Shown piece after piece: positions 55,747 through 63,299 of a stretch of DNA of 64,000 bases. Location of the stretch: assembly GCA_002418775.1 (NCBI GenBank), contig DIEU01000033.1, positions 67,142 to 131,141 on the forward strand, in the 5' to 3' direction. Source of the DNA: Firmicutes bacterium UBA5766. GTDB lineage: Bacteria; Bacillota; Desulfotomaculia; Desulfotomaculales; Nap2-2B. Numbering within the stretch: position 1 is the first letter of the stretch; each line of letters starts with the position of its first letter. The notes below the pieces were generated by a model that was not told the DNA's origin, did no database searches, and worked only from the letters and a program-made list of their open reading frames with translations. The position numbers were made by a program, and so were the translations under genes.

Positions 55747-57902
55747 GTCCTTTTTACCTCGTAAACATCTTTGACACGGTTTAGCCTGCTCACAAGATAA
55801 TCGAGCTCTTCCTTATTCTTCATCTCCATAACCATTTCAATTATGGCCACATTGTTTTTCTTTCCTCCCCGGGCGGTTACCCAGTTTGCGCTCATCTTCA
55901 TTTCAGTTACTATTGCCATCACGTCGCTTAACAGTCCCGCCCTGTCCCTGGCCCACACCTCCAGCTTAACCTGGAAAGGAAACCTGAAATCCTGACTCCA
56001 GACGGCCTCGGCAAGCCTCTCCTGGTCGGCTTTCTGGAACTGGTCCAGGTTGCGGCAATCACTCCGGTGAATTGACACGCCCCGCCCCCTGGTAATATAA
56101 CCCACAATCGGATCGCCCGGCACAGGTTTACAGCAATGGGCCAGCCTGACGAGCAGATTATCTATTCCCCTCACTGTAACACCCTGGGTTACCTGATTCT
56201 TAACAGGCGTAAACACCTCGGGTTTCAGCTGCTGCAGTTCTTCCTCCAGCGAAGCCTGCACAGGCTTGACAGTGTCTTCTTTCAGCTTGTTAATTACAGT
56301 CAGCGGACTCACAGCGCCGTCACCGATTGACGCGTAGAGATCCTCAACCGTAAAAATATTCAGCCGCCGGGCAATTTCAATCAATTTTTCGTTTTTTAAT
56401 ATCTCCAGGCTGAGACCCTGCTTTTTTATCTCCCTATCCAGCATATCCCGCCCTTTGACGGAATGTTCATCACGTAGTTCTCTTTTATACCACGCCCTGA
56501 TCTTCGACTTGGCCTGGGAGGTTTTAACCAGGGTCAGCCAGTCGCGGCTCGGGCCGGAAGCCTGTTTGGAAGTAATAATTTCAACGATATCGCCGTTTTT
56601 AAGCTTGTAGTCCAAAGTTGTAATCCGCCCATTGACTTTAGCCCCGACGCAACGGTGTCCCACCTCTGTATGAATGCGGTAGGCAAAATCAATCGGCACG
56701 GATCCGTTGGGAAACTCATAAACTTCACCTTTGGGAGTAAAAACGAAGACAACATCCGAAAACAGGTCTATCTTAAGTGACTCCATAAACTCACGAGCGT
56801 CGCGCAGCTCATGCTGCCATTCCAGCAGTTGGCGCAGCCAGGCGAGTTTTTCGTCAAACTGCTTATCTGTCTGCCCGCCTTCCTTATAGCGCCAGTGAGC
56901 GGCAATACCATACTCGGCGGTGCGGTGCATCTCCGAAGTGCGGATCTGAATTTCCAGAGGTTCGCCGTTTCTCCCGATAACTATGGTATGCAGCGACTGG
57001 TACATATTCGACTTGGGCATGGCTATATAGTCCTTGAACAGGCCGGGAATTGGCTTCCACAGAGTATGCACAATCCCCAAAGCCGCATAACATTCCTTTA
57101 CCGAATCTACAATCAGCCTTACAGCCAGCACATCGTAAATCTCGCTCAATTCCTTCTTCTGCCTGGTCATTTTCGAATAAATGCTGTAAAGGTGCTTGGG
57201 ACGGCCTCCGACTTCGGCTTTTATCCCCATGCTGTCCAGCTTTTCCTGCAGCATGCCGATTACCCCGCGGATGTATTCCTCACGTGCTTCCCAGGTACTG
57301 GCTATCTTTTTATCAAGATCGAAATAATCACCGGGGCTGATATAGCGGAAGGCCAGGTCTTCCATTTCCCACTTGACCTTGTATATTCCCAGTCTATGAG
57401 CCAGTGGAGCAAAAATTTCCAGGGTCTCGGTAGCTATTTCCTTCTGCTTGAACTCAGGATGATAGCCAAGCGTGCGCATATTGTGCAGGCGATCGGCAAG
57501 TTTAATAAGAATTATCCGGATATCCTTGGCCATGGCAAGAAACATCTTGCGGAGATTTTCGGCCTGGTTCTCTTCCTTGGACTTAAACTCAAGCCGGCTT
57601 AACTTGGTTACCCCGTCAACTAGAAGGGCAATCTCACTTCCGAATTCTTTCTCGATCTCATCAAGGGTTACCTCTGTGTCTTCAACAACATCATGCAGGA
57701 GACCTGCCGCCAACGTCTCCAAATCAAGCTCCAACTCTGCTAAAATACAAGCCACAGCATGGGGGTGGAGGATATACGGCTCGCCTGAAATCCTCTTCTG
57801 ATTTCTGTGCGCATCGTCAGCAAACTCATACGCCTTGTTGATCAAAGAAAGATCGGCATTTTTATTATAGAGGGATACTCTTTTTAAAAGTTCCTGCGGC
57901 AT
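55740..57902 (-). CDS. relA: Bifunctional (p)ppGpp synthetase/hydrolase RelA/SpoT
   Basis: Stringent-response enzyme, 720 residues. The hydrolase HD domain is intact (H46, and HD at 70-71 in GLLHDVVEDTE; RLHNMRTL). The synthetase domain has MPKSNMYQSLHTIVIG and IQIRTSEMHRTAEYGIAAHW. TGS (about residues 385-445) and C-terminal ACT domains follow. ATG at 57902 after GAGGGAAAAAA. recJ-relA-dtd order is conserved in Firmicutes. Confidence 0.96.
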   Translation of the reverse strand: MPQELLKRVSLYNKNADLSLINKAYEFADDAHRNQKRISGEPYILHPHAVACILAELELDLETLAAGLLHDVVEDTEVTLDEIEKEFGSEIALLVDGVTKLSRLEFKSKEENQAENLRKMFLAMAKDIRIILIKLADRLHNMRTLGYHPEFKQKEIATETLEIFAPLAHRLGIYKVKWEMEDLAFRYISPGDYFDLDKKIASTWEAREEYIRGVIGMLQEKLDSMGIKAEVGGRPKHLYSIYSKMTRQKKELSEIYDVLAVRLIVDSVKECYAALGIVHTLWKPIPGLFKDYIAMPKSNMYQSLHTIVIGRNGEPLEIQIRTSEMHRTAEYGIAAHWRYKEGGQTDKQFDEKLAWLRQLLEWQHELRDAREFMESLKIDLFSDVVFVFTPKGEVYEFPNGSVPIDFAYRIHTEVGHRCVGAKVNGRITTLDYKLKNGDIVEIITSKQASGPSRDWLTLVKTSQAKSKIRAWYKRELRDEHSVKGRDMLDREIKKQGLSLEILKNEKLIEIARRLNIFTVEDLYASIGDGAVSPLTVINKLKEDTVKPVQASLEEELQQLKPEVFTPVKNQVTQGVTVRGIDNLLVRLAHCCKPVPGDPIVGYITRGRGVSIHRSDCRNLDQFQKADQERLAEAVWSQDFRFPFQVKLEVWARDRAGLLSDVMAIVTEMKMSANWVTARGGKKNNVAIIEMVMEMKNKEELDYLVSRLNRVKDVYEVKRTS

Positions 57903-57981
57903 ATTTTTTCCCTCTTTTTCTGCTGCCTAATTTACTAAAATTATACTATAAAAAAACACCAGTGTCACTCCTGGCGCTCAA

Positions 57982-60747
57982 TTAACCCTCCCCTTGCTTC
58001 CCTAGTATATCCTGCTGCCAGATTACGGCCCTGACCCTGGATTCCTGACCCCAGCAAAAAACTTTTGAATCCTCCAATTTCAGCTTCTCCTTGGGAGCGG
58101 GGGACAAAGAGATAATAGATTCCTCATCAGTTTCCCGTTCCACCACCAGGCCGAGCTCATGCAGAACAGCCAAGCCTATTCCCGTCGTATACTCCCGGGC
58201 CCAATTTAAACCCGCCTTTTGAAGCGCTGAAGTAAGTTCAGTCAAAACACGCTCTGTGGCAAAATTGTTAAACTGGCGCATCAATGTGTATAGACGCGCC
58301 AGAAAATCCCTGTCCGGCGCCAGTGAATCAAGATAATCCAGGAACTTGCTTCTGTCTCCTTCTCCAAACATAAGAAAAACACTTCTTTGATCACGCTGCG
58401 GCCTTTTTACGGCCAGGTCCCATTCCTGCTCGCCGCCGGGCAGGTCATAAACAACCAGCTGGTCCATCTCAATACCTTCAAGAGCCGGATAAAGCCCTGC
58501 GGTCGCAACAAGCGTCTTAACCGAGCCCCCGGTAAAAAAGTAGATGATGGCCTCCCGTTCCGCCGGTGAGATCCAACGGTGCAGGAAAGCAGCGGGACAA
58601 CTGCCTGATTTGCGCAGATAAGCGGCAAGTTCAACAGTCCTGTAGGCGCAGTCAACCAGCACAAGGGTCCGTTTTCCGCCGCCGGCAAGGCCGGCCAGAG
58701 TCGACGGTCTGCCGGTTGTGTTACGCAGATCTACGAGCGGCGCTTTTCCCAAATTGACAACACCCGGTCCGGGCGAAAGCTGAGCACAATCTTCGCACCA
58801 GCCGGGTAAAAAGACACGGCCGTACAGCCTTTTATATTCCTGAAACCAGTTAAGAGCAAAGTCCGGCAGGGCCATTTTATTCCAATCATCCGCCAAATGT
58901 TCTGCTGCGGAATCAAACAGGGCATCCAGGAACAAACCGCAGCCGTTGGCCGGCCCGGAAACCTCAAGCGCCGCCGTCTGTGACTCGCCTGCCTCAAAGC
59001 AGATCATTTCTCCCGGTTTCCCTGCAGGGGATGTGATTATTTCTTTTACATCCAGCTCAACACTGGTAATCCCATTCCAATGGTTGAGAACCGGCGTGCA
59101 GATCAAATCAACAACCTTGCCCCGTACGGATCCGCCATTTGCACCCGCCAGGCGAAAGCCTATTCCGTCCCTGATCGTGCCCTCCTGCTGAAGAGTTAAT
59201 TTTAAATGGCTTCCGTCTTTCCCAACCCCGCGGGAACGCAGAACCGTTACCTCCGGGCACACGATAACCGGTTGAGGATTGCCCTGCCCGAAAGGGGCCA
59301 AAAGAGCTATTTCCGAAGCAAGCTGCTCAGTAATCTCAGCAAGAGGCAGTACCTCTTCGACCTCCGGAATTGAGGGAGTATGTTCGCAGTTCAGCAGGTC
59401 TTTTGCGTATTCGTTAATTGCCCGCCGGAAATTATCCAACTGGTCAACTCCTAAAGAAAAACCCGCAGCCCCGGAGTGGCCGCCAAATTCAACAAGGTAT
59501 TCGCTGCAGTTGGCCAGGGCTTCGTAAAGATCGAAACCCGGGACGCTGCGCCCCGAACCCTTGCCCATATCTTCTTCCAGTGAAATCAGCAAAACGGGCC
59601 GTCCGAGAAGATCAGTCAGGCGTGAAGCGACTATTCCGATTACACCCTGGTGCCAGCCCCAGTCAGCCGCAACCAGCACTTCCATTCCGGCTATAAAACT
59701 GTCTTCCTTGATCAGGTTATGGACTCCCGCCAGAACACCGGCTTCAACCTCCTGCCTCGTGCGGTTGCTTTTATCCAGTTCCGCCGCCAGTTCGGCAGCC
59801 TTCGCCGGATCTCCGGCAAGCAGAAGCTCAACGGCCTGCCTGGCGCTTCCTATTCTGCCCGGAGCGTTCAAGCGGGGTACAATAATGAAACCGATTTCCT
59901 TCGTTTCAAATTTATCTTTTTTAAAACCGCCGACCGCCATGATGGCCTTAATGCCTGCGTTGGCAGGGCCGCTGTTTATAAAATTCAGGCCGCTTTTAAC
60001 CAGAATGCGGTTCTCGCCCGTCAGTGAAACAATATCCGCCACAGTTCCGATACAGGCAAGCTCAACATACTCCTGCCAGTCAATTTCAGTTCCGGGATTA
60101 TAATTATATTGGGAGAAAAGAGCCTGAACGAGCTTGAAAGCGACACCAACCCCGGCCAGGTCTTTAAACGGGTAGGCGCAGTCTGCCCGGTGCGGGTTTA
60201 AAACTGCCGCCGCTTCGGGTAATTTTGCAGCCATATGGTGATGGTCAGTGATTACAAAATCCGGCCCGCCCAATTCATTGGCCATAGCCACAACATCAGC
60301 CCCGCTGATGCCGCAATCAACAGTAACAACCAGACTGACACCTTCGTCCCTGGCCCATCCGACAAACTGCCCGTTCAAGCCGTAGCCCTCGCTAAGGCGT
60401 TCCGGGATATAGTAGCCGGCTTCTGCGCCAAGCTCTCTTAGGGCTTTAGTTAAAAGCGCCGTCCCTGTAATTCCGTCGGCGTCATAATCCCCGTAGACGA
60501 GTATTTTTTCCCCGTTCCTGACAGCTCTGAGGATTCTGTTTACAGCAGGTTCCATATCTTTCATAAGGAAAGGGTTATGCAGCCGCTCCAGTGAACCTTC
60601 AAGAAAATCCCTCGCGTCCTCAACCGTATTAACGCCGCGGTTTAAAAGTAACGAGGCCAGAGTTGAGGAAATATTTAACTCCCTGGACAGGATGCGCTGA
60701 AGCAGAGGATCAACTGTTTTTTTTCGCCAATTTCTTTTTGCTGTCAT
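57982..60747 (-). CDS. recJ: Single-stranded-DNA-specific exonuclease RecJ
   Basis: DHH-family 5'-3' exonuclease. Metal motifs are YGDYDADG (D87, D89, D91), DCGISG and ITDHHH (D168-H171). The DHHA1 region has EFGGHSGAAGFS, and an OB-fold domain follows. At about 921 residues it is long, with a C-terminal extension of roughly 350 residues typical of Firmicute RecJ. ATG at 60747 lies after AAGGTGGT; ATG at 60756 is inside that site. The final codons (GKQGEG and stop) are encoded by a fragment of the GGAAGCAAGGGG repeat. Confidence 0.94.
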   Translation of the reverse strand: MTAKRNWRKKTVDPLLQRILSRELNISSTLASLLLNRGVNTVEDARDFLEGSLERLHNPFLMKDMEPAVNRILRAVRNGEKILVYGDYDADGITGTALLTKALRELGAEAGYYIPERLSEGYGLNGQFVGWARDEGVSLVVTVDCGISGADVVAMANELGGPDFVITDHHHMAAKLPEAAAVLNPHRADCAYPFKDLAGVGVAFKLVQALFSQYNYNPGTEIDWQEYVELACIGTVADIVSLTGENRILVKSGLNFINSGPANAGIKAIMAVGGFKKDKFETKEIGFIIVPRLNAPGRIGSARQAVELLLAGDPAKAAELAAELDKSNRTRQEVEAGVLAGVHNLIKEDSFIAGMEVLVAADWGWHQGVIGIVASRLTDLLGRPVLLISLEEDMGKGSGRSVPGFDLYEALANCSEYLVEFGGHSGAAGFSLGVDQLDNFRRAINEYAKDLLNCEHTPSIPEVEEVLPLAEITEQLASEIALLAPFGQGNPQPVIVCPEVTVLRSRGVGKDGSHLKLTLQQEGTIRDGIGFRLAGANGGSVRGKVVDLICTPVLNHWNGITSVELDVKEIITSPAGKPGEMICFEAGESQTAALEVSGPANGCGLFLDALFDSAAEHLADDWNKMALPDFALNWFQEYKRLYGRVFLPGWCEDCAQLSPGPGVVNLGKAPLVDLRNTTGRPSTLAGLAGGGKRTLVLVDCAYRTVELAAYLRKSGSCPAAFLHRWISPAEREAIIYFFTGGSVKTLVATAGLYPALEGIEMDQLVVYDLPGGEQEWDLAVKRPQRDQRSVFLMFGEGDRSKFLDYLDSLAPDRDFLARLYTLMRQFNNFATERVLTELTSALQKAGLNWAREYTTGIGLAVLHELGLVVERETDEESIISLSPAPKEKLKLEDSKVFCWGQESRVRAVIWQQDILGKQGEG
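57983..58005. repeat. Repeat fragment forming the recJ 3' end
   Basis: On the coding strand AGGGAAGCAAGGGGAGGG, an arm plus half core of the GGAAGCAA family, read as the last residues of RecJ. Confidence 0.6.
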
Positions 60748-60825
60748 GAAAGCCATACCACCTTAAAAGAATTATAGTAAAGAATGGTAGGCATGGCAAC
60801 CGCCAATAATAGGGCAACAAAAAGG

Positions 60826-61104
60826 TTAGACAGTTGAAACTATTTTGAAGTCGTTAAACTCCCCGGTAAATGGCTCTACATCAATATCGATCTTTTCGAT
60901 AAACGCTCCCGGCGGGCCCTGCCGGCAGCGGCGGATTGCTTCATCTATAGCATCCGGCTCGCCCTCCATAATCGCTTCAACACGTCCGTCGCGCCTGTTT
61001 CTGACCCAGCCCTTCACGCCTGTTTCCCAGGCTGTTTCCCGGACAAAAACCCGGTAGTAAACACCCTGAACACGGCCGCTTACAAAAATATGTTTGCGAT
61101 GCAT
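60826..61104 (-). CDS. acyP: Acylphosphatase
   Basis: Hydrolyses acyl phosphates. Catalytic R18 (GRVQGVYYRVF) and N36 (KGWVRN) are present. 92 residues, normal. ATG at 61104 follows GGGAGGGC. Its upstream region is occupied by the inverted-repeat element 61131-61306. Confidence 0.95.
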   Translation of the reverse strand: MHRKHIFVSGRVQGVYYRVFVRETAWETGVKGWVRNRRDGRVEAIMEGEPDAIDEAIRRCRQGPPGAFIEKIDIDVEPFTGEFNDFKIVSTV

Positions 61105-61130
61105 ATAAGCCCTCCCTGGTTATACTATAA

Positions 61131-61306
61131 GGAGGTCAACTGCCTACGTGTTTAATAATAGCCTCTTATACTTGTACGAACTCGTTCGCCCTCGGGCTCG
61201 GTCAAAACTTAAGCGCTATTGCGCCTCAAACAATTCCCTCGCTTGCCTTCGGGTTTACTCGTTCTTTGAATAGAGGCTTAAAATCGCACTTAAGGCATTG
61301 ACCTCC
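61131..61306. mobile_element. MITE-like inverted-repeat element with GGAGGTCA ends
   Basis: Left end GGAGGTCAACTGCCT (61131-61145) and right end AGGCATTGACCTCC (61293-61306) are imperfect inverted repeats. Similarity continues inward to AGCCTCT on both sides (about 40 bases). The 175-bp interior has short palindromes (CGAACTCGTTCG, AGCGCTATTGCGC) and no coding capacity. It fills the whole divergent region between acyP and the DUF2600 gene. Solo ends occur at 10338 and 42307. No transposase was seen for it. Confidence 0.6.
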
Positions 61307-61350
61307 TTTTGTTGATGGATTATAGAAGCTTACATATGAAAGAGATTATT

Positions 61351-62400
61351 ATGAATTTTTCTAGTGAATATTTTTTGGCCCGTTTTGTCCTGCAGGCTTT
61401 CCCCGCCGTCTCCAGGGAGCTCAAAAGCTGGGAGATTGCGGCCGGGCATTGCCCCGACACACAGTTAAGGGAACATGCCCTTTCCAGTATAAAGCATAAA
61501 AGGTTCCACTGCCAGGGGGGCAGCATTTTTGCCGCCTGGGTGCCTGGCGCCTGCCGGGTAAATTTGATTAGAGCAATCGTGGCTTTGCAGACAATTAGTG
61601 ATTATCTGGATAACCTGTGCGACAGGGCAGGCGTACAGGATGAGGAGTGTTTCCGGCAGCTGCACAGAGCTTTCTTGGACGCCATTACGCCGGGAGCCGG
61701 ATGTACAGACTACTACCGGCGTTATCCTTACCATGAAGACGGGGAATACCTGGCTTCCCTGGTAAGCGCCTGCCAGAGCGCCGTCAGCGGGCTTCCCTTT
61801 TACAGCAGCGTAAAAGAAGCTGTTCTGGAACTGGCCGGGTTATACTGCACACTGCAGGTTTATAAACACCTTGAGCCAACCGTTCGCGAAAAGCGCCTGA
61901 TTGACTGGCTTGAACCATATCTTGTCCGGCTGGACCGGCAGCTTTTCTGGTGGGAACTTGCCGCGGCAACCGGTTCAACCCTGGGCATCTTCGCCCTTCT
62001 TGCGCTTGCCGCAAAAACCGAAGCAAGGAAAGCAAGGGGACGGGAAGCAAGGGGACGGTTTTTTTGCTTCCCGATTGCCGACCGGGCGGATGAAATCTGC
62101 AGGGCATACTTCCCCTGGATTACAGGCCTGCACATACTGCTCGACTACTTTATTGATCAGCAGGAAGACATTGATGGGGGAGACCTTAATTTTGCCGGTT
62201 ACTATACCGATCCGTCACAAACCGTTCAAAGGCTCAAATACATTCTTGAGAAACCCCTGTCGGAAGCCGGAAGATTTTCTGAGCCGCTCTTCCACCTTCT
62301 GGTAATCAAGGGACTGCTTGCCATGTACCTCTCAGACCCGAAAGTGGGGGACACAGGGGGACGTTTTTGTTGTGTCATTCGTCTTCTCGTAGAAAAATAG
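61351..62400 (+). CDS. ytpB: DUF2600 terpene-synthase-like protein with two repeat insertions
   Basis: Resembles YtpB/tetraprenyl-beta-curcumene synthase (DUF2600). The Asp-rich motif DYLDNLCDR is at about residues 84-92; KHKRFHCQGGSIFAAW and FPWITGLHILLDYFIDQ with EDIDGGDLNF are the other conserved blocks. Around residues 226-241 an in-frame repeat copy encodes KARGREARGRFFCFP. A second repeat near the end encodes GDTGGRFCCV just before IRLLVEK and the stop, so the C-terminus is probably altered. Start uncertain: ATG at 61351 after AAAGAG is preferred; ATG 61336 or 61315 and TTG 61309 are upstream. Catalytic activity uncertain. Confidence 0.8.
   Translation: MNFSSEYFLARFVLQAFPAVSRELKSWEIAAGHCPDTQLREHALSSIKHKRFHCQGGSIFAAWVPGACRVNLIRAIVALQTISDYLDNLCDRAGVQDEECFRQLHRAFLDAITPGAGCTDYYRRYPYHEDGEYLASLVSACQSAVSGLPFYSSVKEAVLELAGLYCTLQVYKHLEPTVREKRLIDWLEPYLVRLDRQLFWWELAAATGSTLGIFALLALAAKTEARKARGREARGRFFCFPIADRADEICRAYFPWITGLHILLDYFIDQQEDIDGGDLNFAGYYTDPSQTVQRLKYILEKPLSEAGRFSEPLFHLLVIKGLLAMYLSDPKVGDTGGRFCCVIRLLVEK
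62027..62072. repeat. GGAAGCAA-type repeat inserted in coding sequence
   Basis: GGGAAGCAA (62042-62050) pairs with TTGCTTCCC (62064-62072) around GGGGACGGTT, preceded by an extra AAGCAAGGGGACG unit. It keeps the reading frame of the surrounding gene. Confidence 0.92.
62346..62378. repeat. GACACA-type repeat at the 3' end of the DUF2600 gene
   Basis: GACACA (62350-62355) pairs with TGTGTC (62371-62376) around GGGGGACGTTTTTGT, inside the last codons of the gene. Confidence 0.9.
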
Positions 62401-62455
62401 TCCAGCTAACTGTTGTCAAGCTTTTTTTAAAAAATAGTAAAGAACCTAAAAAGCA

Positions 62456-62560
62456 TTTAAAACGAGGGGACGTTTTAGGCAAGCAGTTGAGGCAAGCAGG
62501 GACGGCTCTTGCTTGTGCATCTTCTTTACCTGGAAGCAGGAGAACTATCTCTGCTTGCCC
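62456..62560. repeat. AAAACG- and GCAAGCA-armed repeats
   Basis: AAAACG and CGTTTT flank AGGGGA, and CAAGCA (62493-62498) pairs with TGCTTG (62510-62515) around GGGACGGCTCT. A further degenerate GAAGCAGGAG/CTGCTTGCCCC follows. Located between the DUF2600 and thpR 3' ends. Confidence 0.7.
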
Positions 62561-62596
62561 CAATTTTTATTCCTTCTTGATTTCCACAAAAACAGC

Positions 62597-63175
62597 TTAT
62601 CTGCCTGTGAGTTCAACTTTGGCCAGCGGAGTATATACAGGGCCCCGGCGGCTGAGTTCGCTCTGCATCAGGTCCACAGTTTTTATTTTTAAACTGCCAA
62701 TCTGCTCAACCTCGTGGCTTATTTCGTTAACCTTCGTGACAAGCGTTTCCGAACCATTCCCGGATCGCAGGCGGGCAAGGGTCAGGTGCGGAGAAAAAGG
62801 CCGCTTTTCCAATGGAAAACCATGGGCAAGATGGGCACTGTTAATCAATTCATAGATTTTCTGAGACCTGCCCAGTTCTCCCTGAAGACCGACCCAGAGC
62901 ACCCTGGGACGCGCGGGACCAGGGAAAAATCCCATTCCCAAAAGACGTACCGTAACCACCGGAACGCCGGCAAGAGCAGCCTTAACCGAATCCACCAGAC
63001 CAGGCACGGCTGACACTTCCACATTACCCAAAAACTTGAGCGTGAAGTGGAGATTTTCTTCCTCAACCCACTTTGCATCACAGGAAATATCCCTTAGCTT
63101 CAACTGAACGCCGGAAAGCTTCCTTTTTGTCTCAACAGGAAGATTGACGGCCCAAAAAAGTCGCAACTGCTGCAT
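62597..63175 (-). CDS. thpR: RNA 2',3'-cyclic phosphodiesterase ThpR
   Basis: 2H-phosphoesterase (LigT family). The two catalytic HxT motifs are HFTL at residues 43-46 and HLTL at 130-133. 192 residues, normal. ATG at 63175 follows GGGGGTGGGA. Convergent with the DUF2600 gene across a repeat-filled gap. Confidence 0.93.
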   Translation of the reverse strand: MQQLRLFWAVNLPVETKRKLSGVQLKLRDISCDAKWVEEENLHFTLKFLGNVEVSAVPGLVDSVKAALAGVPVVTVRLLGMGFFPGPARPRVLWVGLQGELGRSQKIYELINSAHLAHGFPLEKRPFSPHLTLARLRSGNGSETLVTKVNEISHEVEQIGSLKIKTVDLMQSELSRRGPVYTPLAKVELTGR

Positions 63176-63299
63176 TTAATCCCACCCCCAACAAAAAATA
63201 ACCCGTGACATTTATTTTGTCAAGGAAACAGGGTTAGAAATAAGAAAAGAACCCTTAAGTATTAGGGTTCCCATTGTTTCGTTTGTCTGCTATTGTCAA
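63176..63299. other. Gap between thpR and the truncated IS3 element
   Basis: About 120 bases. It contains AACCCTTAAGTATTAGGGTT (a short palindrome near 63250) and a TGACA/TGTCA pair near 63208. I see no gene and cannot place a left terminal repeat of the element. Confidence 0.4.
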
